Assembly (NCBI RefSeq): GCF_025642975.1
Contig: NZ_JANZKJ010000007.1
Span: 124,001-188,000 of the forward strand
From: Pseudomonas sp. RIT-PI-S
GTDB lineage: Bacteria; Pseudomonadota; Gammaproteobacteria; Pseudomonadales; Pseudomonadaceae
Direction: 5' to 3'
Length of the DNA: 64,000 nt
Position numbers and translations under genes: made by a program. The notes under the pieces are model-generated. The model was not told where the DNA came from, made no database searches, and worked only from the letters and a program-made list of their open reading frames with translations. Of this stretch, positions 11,248 to 21,043 are shown piece by piece (position 1 is the stretch's first letter; the number at the start of each line of letters is the position of its first letter).

Positions 11248-11712
11248 ATGCGTAAATCTGTTGTTTTTGCAAGCTGCTTCACTGCCATGTCCTTGCTGCT
11301 CGGCGGCTGCACCTCGAGCCTCACCGGCGACACCTATTCGCGTGACGAAGCGCGGCGCGTTCAAACCGTGCGCATGGGTACCATCGAGGCCCTGCGCCCA
11401 GTGAAACTCGAAGGCACTAAAACCCCCATCGGCGCTGGCGCCGGGGCAGTCGTCGGTGGCGTGGCGGGCAGCACGGTCGGCGGCGGGCGCGGTAGCCTGG
11501 TAGCGGCGGTCATCGGTGCGGTGGCGGGCGGTTTGCTCGGCTCGGCGACTGAAGAAGGCCTGACCCGTACCCAGGGCGTGGAAATCACCGTGCGCGAAGA
11601 CGACGGCAGCATGCGCGCTTATGTTCAGCAGGTGCAGGAAAACGAAATCTTCCGCATCGGTGAGCGCGTTCGCATCATGACCGTCGACGGCACCAGCCGC
11701 GTCACTCACTGA
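11248..11712 (+). CDS. Glycine-zipper outer-membrane lipoprotein, SlyB/Pcp-like
   Basis: 154 aa with a lipoprotein signal peptide and the lipobox LGGC (Cys about residue 21). A 17 kDa-antigen/glycine-zipper region follows (PIGAGAGAVVGGVAGSTVG through GAVAGGLLGS), about residues 65-105, which forms a membrane hairpin. The C-terminal part (EITVREDDGS...GERVRIMT) is the usual small beta domain of SlyB-like proteins. These proteins support outer-membrane integrity. The gene is single, with a strong terminator just downstream. Confidence 0.88.
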   Translation: MRKSVVFASCFTAMSLLLGGCTSSLTGDTYSRDEARRVQTVRMGTIEALRPVKLEGTKTPIGAGAGAVVGGVAGSTVGGGRGSLVAAVIGAVAGGLLGSATEEGLTRTQGVEITVREDDGSMRAYVQQVQENEIFRIGERVRIMTVDGTSRVTH

Positions 11713-11725
11713 CGGCCAAGCCAAA

Positions 11726-11752
11726 CGGGCCCGGGCTGCATGCCCGGGCCCG
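11726..11752. terminator. Perfect 11 bp GC stem between convergent genes
   Basis: CGGGCCCGGGC and its exact complement flank a five-base loop TGCAT. It lies between the stop of the lipoprotein gene (11712) and the stop of nhaA (11758), and so can end transcripts from both sides. The U-runs are poor, so it may work as a strong pause or with Rho. Confidence 0.7.
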
Positions 11753-11757
11753 GCTAT

Positions 11758-12939
11758 TCAGGCCGCCCGCTTGCTGGCGGCTGCCATGATCAGGTACCCA
11801 CCGATCGCCGCCAGCGTAGACCCCGTTAGAATCCCCATGCGGTCCTGGCCGGCGTATACGCTGGTCGCTGGGTCGAATGCCAGCGAGCCAACGAAGATGC
11901 TCATGGTGAAGCCTATGCCGCAAAGCACCGCTACACCGAGCAGTTGCCCCCAGTTCGCCCCAGTCGGCAGGGCCGCCAGGCCGCTACGCACCGCCAGGAA
12001 CGTCAGCCCGAACACGCCGATGGTCTTCCCTGCCAGCAAGCCGGCGGTGATCCCCAGCGGCACCGAATGGGTAAAGCTTTCCAGGTTCATGCCGGCCAGT
12101 GAAATCCCTGCATTGGCAAACGCGAACAATGGCAGGATGGCGTAGGACACCCAGGGGTGAAGGGCATGTTCCAGGCGCAGCAAAGGCGCTTCATGCTCGG
12201 TTTCATCGCCGCCGCGCAACGGAATGAAGAACGCCAACGCCACCCCGGCCAGGGTCGCATGCACGCCGCTTTTCAGTACGCAGACCCAAAGCACCGCACC
12301 CACCAGTAGGTAAGGCGCCAGGCGGCGCACGCCAGCACGATTGAGCCCGAACAGTACCGCCATGCACCCAGCGGCCAGCATCAGTGCGGTGCTCGACAAG
12401 GCACCGGAATAGAACAGCGCGATGATCACGATGGCCCCCAGGTCATCGATGATCGCCAGCGTCATCAAAAACAGCTTGAGAGAGGCGGGTACGCGTTTGC
12501 CGAGCAGGGCCAATACACCCAACGCAAAGGCGATGTCCGTTGCGGTAGGTATCGCCCAACCGGCGGCGGCCGCGGGGTCCTGATGGTTCAATGTCCAGTA
12601 GATAAGCGCCGGAACCGCCATGCCGCCGAGAGCGGCGGCGCCGGGCAAAATTACCTGGGAGGGCTTGGCCAAATGGCCCTGGAGCATCTCGCGCTTGACC
12701 TCCAGGCCGATCAACAGGAAGAACAGCGCCATCAGCCCATCGTTGATCCACAGCAGCAGCGGCTTGGCCAGCTCCAGCGGCCCCAGGCGCAACCACACCG
12801 GGATATCCAGAAAGCCCATGTACCAAGAGGAAGCCGGCGAGTTATTGGCCAGCAGCGCGACTACCGCAGCGATTATCAGCAGTAGGCCACCGGTGGCCTC
12901 CATCGCGAAGAATTTCCGAAGCGAGAGACGTACGGACAA
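11758..12939 (-). CDS. nhaA: Na+/H+ antiporter NhaA
   Basis: NhaA exchanges internal Na+ for external H+ across the inner membrane. The 393-aa length, [38 protein letters not shown] (the TDIAF unwound helix), [17 protein letters not shown] with the Asp pair that carries the ions, and [15 protein letters not shown] near the C-terminus are all diagnostic. The start is a TTG at 12939 with an excellent AGGAGG ribosome-binding site six bases before it; the next ATG would remove 12 residues. It has its own transcript, divergent from the PLP enzyme. Confidence 0.95.
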   Translation of the reverse strand: MSVRLSLRKFFAMEATGGLLLIIAAVVALLANNSPASSWYMGFLDIPVWLRLGPLELAKPLLLWINDGLMALFFLLIGLEVKREMLQGHLAKPSQVILPGAAALGGMAVPALIYWTLNHQDPAAAAGWAIPTATDIAFALGVLALLGKRVPASLKLFLMTLAIIDDLGAIVIIALFYSGALSSTALMLAAGCMAVLFGLNRAGVRRLAPYLLVGAVLWVCVLKSGVHATLAGVALAFFIPLRGGDETEHEAPLLRLEHALHPWVSYAILPLFAFANAGISLAGMNLESFTHSVPLGITAGLLAGKTIGVFGLTFLAVRSGLAALPTGANWGQLLGVAVLCGIGFTMSIFVGSLAFDPATSVYAGQDRMGILTGSTLAAIGGYLIMAAASKRAA

Positions 12940-13009
12940 GGCGCCCTCCTGAGTCCAGTGAATAAAGGGGCGTACCCTAACGCGCTATGGCCGCCCGGCA
13001 AACAAAAAG

Positions 13010-13021
13010 TATAAGCTTATA
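13010..13021. promoter_or_regulatory. 12 bp perfect palindrome in the nhaA upstream region
   Basis: TATAAGCTTATA is a perfect palindrome, in a 205 bp divergent gap between nhaA and the cysteine-synthase-like gene. It could be a dimeric-repressor operator or contain a -10 box, but a palindrome of this size can arise by chance in AT-rich spacer DNA. A short GCCCC/GGGGC stem with four T lies at 13042-13063. Confidence 0.25.
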
Positions 13022-13144
13022 GCTGTTTGGAAGAAGCCATCGCCCCGTGCCCGTGGGGCTTTTGAGCTCATTCCTGAAAGAGTTTCCGATTATGTCCAGA
13101 CGCGCCCTGCGGATTGCAGTCGCGATTTCCCCAAGGATCTTTCC

Positions 13145-14236
13145 ATGACTGACCGCAGCTGGGCACTGGATGCCATTCGCTTGATCGAAGCCGACTTCCA
13201 GCGAAGCGCCGACACACACCTGATTCCTTTCGCGCTGCCTGGGTTCCCAGGTATCGACCTTTATTTCAAGGATGAGTCCAGCCACCCCACGGGGAGCTTG
13301 AAGCACCGCCTGGCCCGCTCGCTGTTCCTCTATGCCCTCTGTAACGGCTGGCTCAAGCCCGACAAACCTGTAATCGAAGCGTCAAGTGGATCCACGGCGA
13401 TTTCCGAAGCGTATTTCGCTCGTTTGCTGGGGCTGCCGTTTATTGCCGTGATGCCGGCGTCCACCTCGCAGGTGAAGATCGAGCAAATTGCCTTCTACGG
13501 TGGGCAAAGTCACCTGGTGGACGACCCCACGCAGATCCACCAAGCCTCGCTGGAGTTGGCGGAGCGCACAGGTGGGCACTTCATGGACCAGTTCTTGTAT
13601 GCCGAGCGCGCCACCGACTGGCGGGCCAACAACAATATCGCGGAGTCGATCTTCCAGCAGATGCGCCTGGAGCGTCACCCAGAGCCAGATTGGCTGGTGT
13701 CGAGCCCTGGCACGGGCGGCACGGTCGCTACCCTAGGGCGCTACGTGCGCTATCGCCAGCACCGCAGCCGGGTGCTATGCGCCGACGCCGAGCAATCGGT
13801 GTTCTTCGAGGCTTATCGCAGTGGTGACCGCAGCCTGACCCTGGCCCACGGTTCGCGTATCGAAGGCATCGGCCGGCCGCGCGTGGAGCCTTCATTCATG
13901 CCAGGGGTTATCGACAGCATGGTCAAAGTGCCGGACGCACTCTCTTTGGCGGCCATGCATTACCTCAGCGAACGCCTGGGCCGGCGCGTTGGCGCATCCA
14001 GCGGCACCAACCTGATCGGTGCGCTGGCAGCGGCCGGCAAAATGAGAGAAGAGGGCCGCCATGGGTCCATCGTGACCCTGCTGTGCGATAGCGGCGAGCG
14101 TTATGTGAGCACCTATTACAACAACGACTGGCTCACCGCCCAGGGCTTCGACCTTACGGCGCCGCTCGCCGCGGTTCGGCAAACGGTCGAGCAGGGCGCG
14201 CCGTTGCCAGCGTCCGTGCTGGCTCACTGCGGTTAG
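13145..14236 (+). CDS. PLP-dependent cysteine synthase/lyase-family protein
   Basis: A fold-type II PLP enzyme, 363 aa. The PLP lysine lies in [11 protein letters not shown] (about residue 58), with ASSGSTAIS near 83 replacing the usual SGNTG loop and SSPGTGGTV near 185 binding the cofactor phosphate. The arrangement is that of the cysteine synthase/cystathionine beta-synthase group, but the substrate-binding loop differs from CysK and CysM, so it may be a cysteine lyase or another beta-replacement enzyme. Good AAGGA ribosome-binding site. Single gene. Confidence 0.8.
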   Translation: MTDRSWALDAIRLIEADFQRSADTHLIPFALPGFPGIDLYFKDESSHPTGSLKHRLARSLFLYALCNGWLKPDKPVIEASSGSTAISEAYFARLLGLPFIAVMPASTSQVKIEQIAFYGGQSHLVDDPTQIHQASLELAERTGGHFMDQFLYAERATDWRANNNIAESIFQQMRLERHPEPDWLVSSPGTGGTVATLGRYVRYRQHRSRVLCADAEQSVFFEAYRSGDRSLTLAHGSRIEGIGRPRVEPSFMPGVIDSMVKVPDALSLAAMHYLSERLGRRVGASSGTNLIGALAAAGKMREEGRHGSIVTLLCDSGERYVSTYYNNDWLTAQGFDLTAPLAAVRQTVEQGAPLPASVLAHCG

Positions 14237-14244
14237 CGCATCGC

Positions 14245-15852
14245 TCAGGCGCCGAGGATGTCCTGAGCGACCGCCTCGGCCACACGGATGCCATCCACGC
14301 CGGCGGAAAGAATGCCGCCAGCATAGCCAGCCCCCTCACCGGCCGGGAACAAGCCCTTCAGGTTCAGGCTCTGGAAGCTGTGATCGCGGGTGATCCGCAG
14401 GGGCGATGAGGTGCGCGTCTCGATCCCGGTCAGCACCGCATCATGCATGCTGTAGCCCTTGATTTGCCGGTCGAAGGCTGGCAATGCCTCCCGGATCGCC
14501 TCGATGGCGAACGCTGGCAGCGACGGCGCCAGGTCGACCAGGGCTACCCCCGGCTTGTAGGAGGGCTCCACGCTGCCCAACCCGATGGACGCTCGGCCAG
14601 CGAGGAAGTCCCCCACCAGTTGGCCGGGGGCATGGTAGCTGCTGCCGCCCATTACATAGGCGGCGGCTTCCAGTTGCTCTTGCAATTCGATGCCAGCCAG
14701 CGGGCCGCCGGGGTAGTCCTGCTCCGGGGAAATGCCAACCACCAGGCCGGAGTTGGCGTTGCGCTCGTTGCGCGAATACTGGCTCATGCCGTTGGTAACC
14801 ACCCGCCCCGGCTCCGAGGTGGCCGCGACCACAGTGCCGCCTGGGCACATGCAGAAGCTGTAAACGGAACGGCCATTGCTGGCGTGGTAGACGAGTTTGT
14901 AATCGGCGGCGCCGAGCTTGGGGTGCCCGGCATATTTGCCCAGGCGCGCCTTGTCGATCACCGACTGTGGATGCTCGATGCGAAAGCCCACGGAAAACGG
15001 CTTGGCTTCCATGAACACCCCACGCGCATGCAGCATGCGGAAGGTGTCACGGGCGCTGTGCCCCAACGCCAGAACTACCTGCCGCGCCTGCAGCTGCTCA
15101 CCGCTAGCCAGCTCCACGCCGTGCACCCGCCCGTCCTCGATCAACAGGTCGGTCACCCGTGATTCGAAGCGGATCTCGCCCCCAAGGGTAATGATTTCCT
15201 GGCGGATATTCTCCACCATGCCGGTGAGGCGGAAGGTGCCGATATGGGGCTTGTTGACGTAGAGGATCTCCTCCGGCGCGCCAGCCTTGACGAACTCTTC
15301 CAGCACCTTGCGGCCATGATGCTGCGGGTCGCGGATCTGGCTGTACAGCTTGCCGTCGGAGAAGGTTCCGGCCCCACCTTCACCGAACTGCACGTTGGAG
15401 TCCGGGTTCAGCTCGCCTTTGCGCCACAGGCCCCAGGTGTCCTTGGTGCGTTGGCGCACTTCTTTGCCACGCTCCAGCACGATCGGCCGAAAGCCCATCT
15501 GCGCCAGCACCAGCGCGGCGAAAATCCCGCACGGGCCAAAGCCCACTACCAATGGGCGCGGGCCCGCGTCGGCAGGCGCCTGGCCAACGAAGCGATACGC
15601 CATGTCGGGCGTGGGCACCACGTTGTGGTCTTCGCTGAACCGCTCGAGCAACGCTGCTTCACCGGCAACCGCCACGTCTACCGCATAGATGAACAGCAGC
15701 TCGGTGTTTTTCTTACGCGCATCGTAGCTGCGCTTGAACAGGGTGTAGCCCAGCAGTTCAGTGCTGTCGATGCCCAGCCGCTGCACGATGGCATCGCGCA
15801 GGGCGTCGTCGGTGTGGTCCAGGGGAAGCTTGAGTTCGGTAATTCGTAGCAT
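14245..15852 (-). CDS. FAD-dependent oxidoreductase, COG2509 type
   Basis: 535 aa. An N-terminal domain of about 90 residues (LRITELKLPLDHTDDAL...) precedes a Rossmann FAD site at about residue 100 (VVGFGPCGIFAALVLAQMG). A second conserved patch is FGEGGAGTFSDGKLYS, and the C-terminus has the ATPGEGAGYAGGI-type motif seen here as FPAGEGAGYAGGI. The family is widespread and annotated as an uncharacterised FAD-dependent dehydrogenase; substrate unknown. It ends 8 bp from the stop of the convergent PLP enzyme. Confidence 0.82.
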   Translation of the reverse strand: MLRITELKLPLDHTDDALRDAIVQRLGIDSTELLGYTLFKRSYDARKKNTELLFIYAVDVAVAGEAALLERFSEDHNVVPTPDMAYRFVGQAPADAGPRPLVVGFGPCGIFAALVLAQMGFRPIVLERGKEVRQRTKDTWGLWRKGELNPDSNVQFGEGGAGTFSDGKLYSQIRDPQHHGRKVLEEFVKAGAPEEILYVNKPHIGTFRLTGMVENIRQEIITLGGEIRFESRVTDLLIEDGRVHGVELASGEQLQARQVVLALGHSARDTFRMLHARGVFMEAKPFSVGFRIEHPQSVIDKARLGKYAGHPKLGAADYKLVYHASNGRSVYSFCMCPGGTVVAATSEPGRVVTNGMSQYSRNERNANSGLVVGISPEQDYPGGPLAGIELQEQLEAAAYVMGGSSYHAPGQLVGDFLAGRASIGLGSVEPSYKPGVALVDLAPSLPAFAIEAIREALPAFDRQIKGYSMHDAVLTGIETRTSSPLRITRDHSFQSLNLKGLFPAGEGAGYAGGILSAGVDGIRVAEAVAQDILGA

Positions 15853-15956
15853 GGGAAGTCCAATAGCCGGCCGCTAAGCGGCGCACGTGCAAGCCGGCGA
15901 TTATACCTGCCCAGGCCGCCGCGGCCAGCGCGCCCAGGCGACCGGCGCGGCGACGC

Positions 15957-16625
15957 TCAATCGTTGGCTGCCGCGCCCGGGTAGGCGCAACCACGCTGGA
16001 CCTGATCGCCTACCCGCAGCTCGGCGGCGAGGAAACTGACTTGCGCGTCGTCGACGCAGCGCTGCGGCGCAAGCCACAATTCAATGTGCTGGCCATTGGC
16101 CTCGGTGCTCAAGCTACTGCCGCCCCCCGGCAGTTGTTCGAGCACATAGGGCAGGGCCAGCTCTGGCTGGCCTTCGCGCTCGAGCTTCATCCCATTGGCA
16201 TTGGCGCGCACGGCCCAGGCCGGGCCCTTGGCATAGAAGCGGGTGAGCTTGAAGTTTGGGTCCTTGCACGCCCCAGCCGTGCGCTCTACGCGATAAAGGC
16301 TCTGCAGGTTCAGCGTGCCGGCAACCCCCTCCACACTGTTTCCATCGAAGCGCCCGCGCAGGTCGGCGAACAGCTCGCCTGGCTCAGCGGCCAAGGTGGC
16401 TGCCTCTTGGGCGATTCCGGTCGCGCCGTTGTCCTGCACTACAAAGGTTCGTGCCGAGTCGCATGGGGTAAACAGCAAGTGGCCGCCGTTGGCGGTGAGC
16501 GTGCCCTGCATGCGGGTTTGCCCCGACAGCTCTTCCGGGGCATCGGCACTGAACGAGGGGAGCATTTGGCAGCCGGCGAGCAAGGGCAGCAGGGCGGCGA
16601 ACAGTAGCGGGCGGGCAGCGTGCAT
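15957..16625 (-). CDS. Predicted lipoprotein, COG3650-like
   Basis: 222 aa from the ATG at 16625, whose N-terminus is a classic lipoprotein signal with lipobox LAGC (Cys about residue 19). The rest is a secreted beta-rich domain with conserved cysteines (TPCDSAR, GACKDPNF, APQRCVDD, QRGCAYPG). The pattern fits the family annotated as a predicted membrane/META-like protein of unknown role. An in-frame start at 16661 would add 12 residues before the signal and is less likely. It lies about 50 bp after the SDR gene on the same strand. Confidence 0.72.
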   Translation of the reverse strand: MHAARPLLFAALLPLLAGCQMLPSFSADAPEELSGQTRMQGTLTANGGHLLFTPCDSARTFVVQDNGATGIAQEAATLAAEPGELFADLRGRFDGNSVEGVAGTLNLQSLYRVERTAGACKDPNFKLTRFYAKGPAWAVRANANGMKLEREGQPELALPYVLEQLPGGGSSLSTEANGQHIELWLAPQRCVDDAQVSFLAAELRVGDQVQRGCAYPGAAAND

Positions 16626-16676
16626 CGTGGGCCTCCGAAGAATGGTCGGCCACGTTAACACGGCACGCCCCAGCCG

Positions 16677-17279
16677 TTAGTAGCCAACCTGGTAATTCTG
16701 CCCCGTTTGCCGGCCTTCCACACTGCGCGAGTAGGCCAGTGCTACCTCTGCCCCGGGCACTGCCTTGAAACCACGGAAATACGACCCGTAGGTAGAAAGT
16801 GCCTCGACCAGCACCGTCGGGCTGACCGAGTTGATCCGCAGCCCGCGCGGCAGCTCGATGGCAGCACTGCGCACGAAGGCATCGACAGCGCCGTTGACCA
16901 GGCTGGCGCTGGCCCCACTGGCGATAGGGCTCTGGCTCAGGATGCCGGTGGTCAGGGTAAAGGAGCCGCCCTCATTGAGTACCTCCTGGCCTAGCAACAC
17001 CAGGTTGACCTGGCCCATCAGCTTGTCTCTGAGGCCCAGTTCGAAATCGGCCGGGGCCATCTCGGCCAGAGGCTTGAACACCACGCTGCCTGCTGCGCAG
17101 ATCACCGCGTCTAGCTTGCCCACGTGCCGGTATAGGTCGCGGATCGACGCCGGGTCGGCGATATCGACCTGTACGTCAACGTTCGACCTGCCGGCGCGTA
17201 CCAGGTCATGACGTTGCCCCAGTTCGGTTTCAATCGCGCTGCCAACGGTACCGGCCGCGCCGATAAGCAAAATTTTCAT
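16677..17279 (-). CDS. Atypical short-chain dehydrogenase (Lin1944-like)
   Basis: 200 aa with a Rossmann nucleotide site GAAGTVG at residues 7-13, CAAG near residue 62 and a compact SDR core. At the place where classical SDRs have YxxxK the sequence is SASLVNGAVDAF: both the catalytic Tyr and the Lys are missing, while the following SDR motif (IELPRGLRINSVSPT) is intact. That is the known state of a small atypical SDR group. It may bind NAD(P) without normal dehydrogenase chemistry. It is divergent from a LysR regulator with a 93 bp gap, so LysR control is likely. Confidence 0.78.
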   Translation of the reverse strand: MKILLIGAAGTVGSAIETELGQRHDLVRAGRSNVDVQVDIADPASIRDLYRHVGKLDAVICAAGSVVFKPLAEMAPADFELGLRDKLMGQVNLVLLGQEVLNEGGSFTLTTGILSQSPIASGASASLVNGAVDAFVRSAAIELPRGLRINSVSPTVLVEALSTYGSYFRGFKAVPGAEVALAYSRSVEGRQTGQNYQVGY

Positions 17280-17372
17280 AGTGATGTTCCTCCGGGTGAG
17301 CTATCACTCTACGCCGAGCTTTATGCTTGATAAGCCTACTAATCCAGAACCTATCGTTTTCGTGAGGAAACA

Positions 17373-18338
17373 ATGCCCGCCACCAACGATGACCTCTGCG
17401 CGTTCGCCGTGCTCATGGCTGCAGGATCTTTCACCGTGGCCGCGCAGCGGCTTGGCTGGAGCAAAGGGCAGTTGTCCAAGCGCATCAGCGCGATGGAACA
17501 CGCGTGTGGCGTGCAACTGGTGCACCGCACAACCCGGCGGCTGGGGCTGACCGCGGCTGGTGCTGCCTTGCTGCCCCACGCCCGGCAGTTGCTAGAGCAG
17601 AGCGAACGGGCACGACAGGCGCTGGGCGCGCTTCGAGACGAAACCAGTGGGCTGGTCCGCCTGACCTTGCCGGTCTCGGTGGGCGAGGCGGTGTTTCAGC
17701 CGCTGTTCGACTTCCTCACCCGCACATACCCGGCGCTTAGGGTGGAGGTCGACCTCTATAACGGTTATCGAGATTTGCTGCGCGAAGGTTTCGACCTGGC
17801 TGTTCGGGACCGCGTTGGCAGCGACGAGCGGCTGGTGGCGAGGCCGTTCCTGGATATCGAAGAGCTCACCTGCGCCGCCCCGGCCTATCTCGCACAACGA
17901 GGTACGCCCGACTCACCGCTTGCGCTGAGCAGTCACGCCTGCCTGCTGCATAGTTACCGGGGAGAACCCGAGCGCTGGCGCTATCACCGGGATCATGAGC
18001 CAGTCGAGGTCCAGGTCAGTGGCCCGATCATCACCAACCATTACAACTTGCTGCGGCAGGCCGCACTCAGCGGTGCCGGCATTGCCCGGCTCCCGTTCTA
18101 CCTGATCGGTGAGGATCTGGCGCAGGGGCGCCTGCAACGGTTGTTGCCGGCCTACCGCGCTCGGCGGTTGCCGCTGTATCTGGTTCACGGTTATGGCGCG
18201 GGGATGTCCAGGCGGGTCAGTGTGGTTGCCGATTGGCTGACGCAATGGGGCGCACGGGCCCGGGGCGGGGAAGAGGATAGGGCGACTGCCCGCGAAGCGC
18301 CGCGGGCAGTCGCTGGGCAGGATCAGCCGCCGAGGTAG
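17373..18338 (+). CDS. LysR-family transcriptional regulator
   Basis: The winged HTH is at residues 1-60 (FAVLMAAGSFTVAAQRLGWSKGQLSKRISAME...RTTRRLGLTAAG) with a periplasmic-binding-fold effector domain to about residue 295. The length of 321 aa is about 15-20 longer than usual: the last residues (after QWGARARGG) are charged, not LysR-like, and are encoded by DNA that also holds a 12 bp stem and the end of livF. Probably it controls the divergent SDR gene. GAGGAA precedes the ATG. Confidence 0.88.
   Translation: MPATNDDLCAFAVLMAAGSFTVAAQRLGWSKGQLSKRISAMEHACGVQLVHRTTRRLGLTAAGAALLPHARQLLEQSERARQALGALRDETSGLVRLTLPVSVGEAVFQPLFDFLTRTYPALRVEVDLYNGYRDLLREGFDLAVRDRVGSDERLVARPFLDIEELTCAAPAYLAQRGTPDSPLALSSHACLLHSYRGEPERWRYHRDHEPVEVQVSGPIITNHYNLLRQAALSGAGIARLPFYLIGEDLAQGRLQRLLPAYRARRLPLYLVHGYGAGMSRRVSVVADWLTQWGARARGGEEDRATAREAPRAVAGQDQPPR
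18283..18312 (-). terminator. 12 bp perfect stem downstream of livF
   Basis: CGACTGCCCGCG (18283-18294) and its exact complement (18301-18312) enclose a six-base loop. It begins 10 bp past the livF stop and would terminate the liv operon on the minus strand, although the following tract is C/T-rich rather than a pure U-run. It lies wholly inside the LysR reading frame of the other strand. Confidence 0.6.
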
Positions 18339-19024
18339 GCGTCGCGGACCTTCGGGTCGGTCAGCAGTGCCTGGCCGGTACCGGTCATCACTACCCGGCC
18401 GTTTTCCAGCACGTAGGCACGGTCAGCCACCCTCAGGGCCTGGTTGGCGTTTTGCTCTACCAGGAACACCGTCACCCCATCTCGCCGCAGCTGTTCGATG
18501 ATGTCGAAGATCTGCTGGATGATGATCGGTGCCAAGCCCAGGGAGGGCTCGTCGAGCAACAGCAGCTTGGGCTTGCTCATCAACGCCCGGCCAATGGCAA
18601 GCATCTGCTGTTCGCCGCCGGACATCGTCCCGCCGCGTTGGTGGTAGCGCTCCTTGAGCCGCGGGAACAGCTCCAGCACCTTGTCCAGCTGAGCCTGGTA
18701 GTCGCCCTTGTCGGTGAAGAAGCCGCCCATGGAGAGATTTTCTTCCACCGTCAGGCGGGCGAATACCCGGCGCCCTTCAGGCACCACGGCGATGCTTTTG
18801 CGCATGATCTGCGCCGAGTCCAGGCCCACCAGTTCCTCGCCCAGGTAGCGGATGCTGCCAGAGTGCGCGCGCGGCGAGCCGCACAGGGTCATCAGCAGGG
18901 TGGACTTGCCGGCACCGTTGGCCCCGATCAGCGTGACGATTTCCCCTTGGCGAATTTCCACGTTCACGCCGTGCAGTGCCTGGATCTTGCCGTAGAAGGT
19001 CGATACGTTTTCGAACTGCAGCAT
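18323..19024 (-). CDS. livF: Branched-chain amino-acid ABC transporter, ATPase LivF
   Basis: LivF is one of the two ATPases that power uptake of Leu/Ile/Val. Walker A is GANGAGKSTL (about residue 36), the signature TMSGGEQQMLAIGRAL near 140 and Walker B LLLLDEPSLGL near 160. The 233-aa length is typical. The gene is last in livK-livH-livM-livG-livF and starts just 1 bp after the livG stop. Its 3' end overlaps the convergent LysR gene by 16 bp. Confidence 0.96.
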   Translation of the reverse strand: MLQFENVSTFYGKIQALHGVNVEIRQGEIVTLIGANGAGKSTLLMTLCGSPRAHSGSIRYLGEELVGLDSAQIMRKSIAVVPEGRRVFARLTVEENLSMGGFFTDKGDYQAQLDKVLELFPRLKERYHQRGGTMSGGEQQMLAIGRALMSKPKLLLLDEPSLGLAPIIIQQIFDIIEQLRRDGVTVFLVEQNANQALRVADRAYVLENGRVVMTGTGQALLTDPKVRDAYLGG

Positions 19025-19025
19025 T

Positions 19026-19793
19026 TCAGGCTTCCCCCAGGTAGGCTTTGATCACGTCGGGGTTGTCCCGGATCTGCTCAGGCGTGCCATCGGCCAGGGG
19101 TGTGCCCTGGTTGATCACCACGATGTGGTCGGAAATGGTCATGACCAGCTTCATGTCGTGCTCGATCAGCAGCACAGTGGCGTTGTATTCCTCGCGCAGC
19201 ACGCCGATCAGCGCCTTGAGCTCGTCGGTTTCCCGCGGGTTGAGGCCCGCGGCGGGTTCGTCGAGCATCAGGATGCGTGGGCGGGTCATCATGCAACGGG
19301 CGATCTCCAGGCGGCGCTGCTGGCCGTAGGCGAGGGTGCCCGCCGGGCGGTTGGCCACGTCCTTGAGGTTCACCCGTTCCAGCCAGTGCTCGGCGTACTC
19401 CATGGCCTCGCGCTCGCTGCGGCGGAAGCCTGGGGTCTTGAACAGCCCGGCGAGGAAGTTCGTGTTCAGGTGCCGATGCTGCGCGATCAACAGGTTTTCA
19501 ACGGCGGTCATGTCCTTGAACAGCCGCACGTTCTGGAACGTCCGCACCACCCCCTTGCGGGCAATCACATGGCCGGGCAGGCCCTGGATGGGCTCGCCAT
19601 CGAGCAGGATGCTGCCCTCCGACGGCCGATAGAAGCCGGTCAGGCAGTTGAACACCGTGGTCTTGCCGGCGCCGTTAGGGCCGATCAGCGACACCACTTG
19701 TTTTTCCTTGACGGTCAAGGCCACGCCGTTGACCGCCAGCAGCCCGCCGAAGCGCATGGCCAGGCCGCTCACTTGCAAAATGTCACGGCTCAT
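19026..19793 (-). CDS. livG: Branched-chain amino-acid ABC transporter, ATPase LivG
   Basis: 255 aa from the ATG at 19793, which overlaps the livM stop by 4 bp. Walker [14 protein letters not shown]-loop region FQNVRLF, signature [16 protein letters not shown]-type element (here [14 protein letters not shown]) and Walker [14 protein letters not shown] are in order. The last part, [25 protein letters not shown], is characteristic of LivG. An in-frame start further upstream (19847) lies inside livM and is rejected. Cytoplasmic partner of LivF. Confidence 0.96.
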   Translation of the reverse strand: MSRDILQVSGLAMRFGGLLAVNGVALTVKEKQVVSLIGPNGAGKTTVFNCLTGFYRPSEGSILLDGEPIQGLPGHVIARKGVVRTFQNVRLFKDMTAVENLLIAQHRHLNTNFLAGLFKTPGFRRSEREAMEYAEHWLERVNLKDVANRPAGTLAYGQQRRLEIARCMMTRPRILMLDEPAAGLNPRETDELKALIGVLREEYNATVLLIEHDMKLVMTISDHIVVINQGTPLADGTPEQIRDNPDVIKAYLGEA

Positions 19794-21043
19794 CGACGCA
19801 GCTCCATGTGGGGACGTTGCATGGGCAGCAGGCCCTGCGGGCGCCACACCATCATCAGCACCATCAAGGCGCCGAACATCAACATGCGGTAATCGCTGAA
19901 TTCACGCATCAGTTCAGGCAGCAGGATCATCACGATCGCCGCCAGGATGACCCCAAGCTGAGACCCCATGCCACCCAGCACCACGATGGCGAGAATGATC
20001 GCCGATTCGATGAAGGTGAAGGATTCCGGCGTGACCAGGCCTTGGCGAGCGGCAAAGAAACTGCCGGCGAAACCTGCGAAGGCTGCGCCCAGGGTAAAGG
20101 CCGAGAGCTTGATCACGGTGGGGTTCAGGCCCAGCGCGCGGCAGGCGATCTCGTCCTCGCGCAGGGCTTCCCAGGCGCGGCCGATCGGCATGCGCAGCAG
20201 GCGGTTGATCACGAAGAGCGCGATCAACGCTAATAGCAGCGCGACCAAGTACAGGAATATCACCTTGTTGACGGGGTTGTAGGTCAGGCCGAAGAACTCA
20301 TGGAAAGTGCGCATGCCCTCGGCGGCACGGCTATCGAAGGTGAGACCGAACAGGGTGGGTTTCGGGATGCCGCCGATACCGTTCGGGCCACCCGTGAGGC
20401 TGGTCAGGTTACGCAGGAAAATGCGGATGATCTCGCCGAAGCCCAAGGTCACGATCGCCAGGTAGTCGCCGCGCAGGCGCAGCACCGGGAAGCCCAGCAG
20501 GAACCCGAATGTCGCCGCCAACAAGCCAGCGATCGGCAGGCAGACCCAGAAGCTCAACCCGTAGTAGTGCGACAGCAGGGCGTAGCTGTAGGCACCCACG
20601 GCGTAGAAGCCTACATAGCCCAGGTCCAGCAAGCCCGCGAGACCTACCACGATGTTCAGGCCCAGGCCGAGCATCACGTAGATCAGCACCAGGGTAGCGA
20701 TGTCCACCGCGCCTCGCGAGCCGAAGAACGGCCACACGAACGCCAGCACTATCAGCGCCGCCAGGCCCCAGCGCTGGGTGCTTGGCAGGGTCAGGTAGTT
20801 GCTGACACTGCTCGGCACTAACGACCCACCGGAGCCTTTACGTGCTGCGGCGATACGCTCGGCGAACAATACTCGGAGGAACAGGGCCACCGAACACAGG
20901 GCAATGATGAGGATGGTGCGGGTATCCGCGCCTTGCACTTGCAAGGTAACGCCCGAGAACACCAGCTTGAGGCCGAACACCGGGTAGGCCACGGCCCACA
21001 CCAGCAACGCGCTGAACAGCGCGCTCTTGATTGACTTGCTCAT
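19790..21043 (-). CDS. livM: Branched-chain amino-acid ABC transporter permease LivM
   Basis: 417-aa inner-membrane permease. An N-terminal extension with two membrane segments precedes the conserved core ([32 protein letters not shown]-type element, here [20 protein letters not shown]). The EAA-like cytoplasmic loop [18 protein letters not shown] near residue 300, which docks the ATPases, is intact. It overlaps livH and livG by 4 bp each, so the permeases and ATPases are translationally coupled. Confidence 0.95.
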   Translation of the reverse strand: MSKSIKSALFSALLVWAVAYPVFGLKLVFSGVTLQVQGADTRTILIIALCSVALFLRVLFAERIAAARKGSGGSLVPSSVSNYLTLPSTQRWGLAALIVLAFVWPFFGSRGAVDIATLVLIYVMLGLGLNIVVGLAGLLDLGYVGFYAVGAYSYALLSHYYGLSFWVCLPIAGLLAATFGFLLGFPVLRLRGDYLAIVTLGFGEIIRIFLRNLTSLTGGPNGIGGIPKPTLFGLTFDSRAAEGMRTFHEFFGLTYNPVNKVIFLYLVALLLALIALFVINRLLRMPIGRAWEALREDEIACRALGLNPTVIKLSAFTLGAAFAGFAGSFFAARQGLVTPESFTFIESAIILAIVVLGGMGSQLGVILAAIVMILLPELMREFSDYRMLMFGALMVLMMVWRPQGLLPMQRPHMELRR

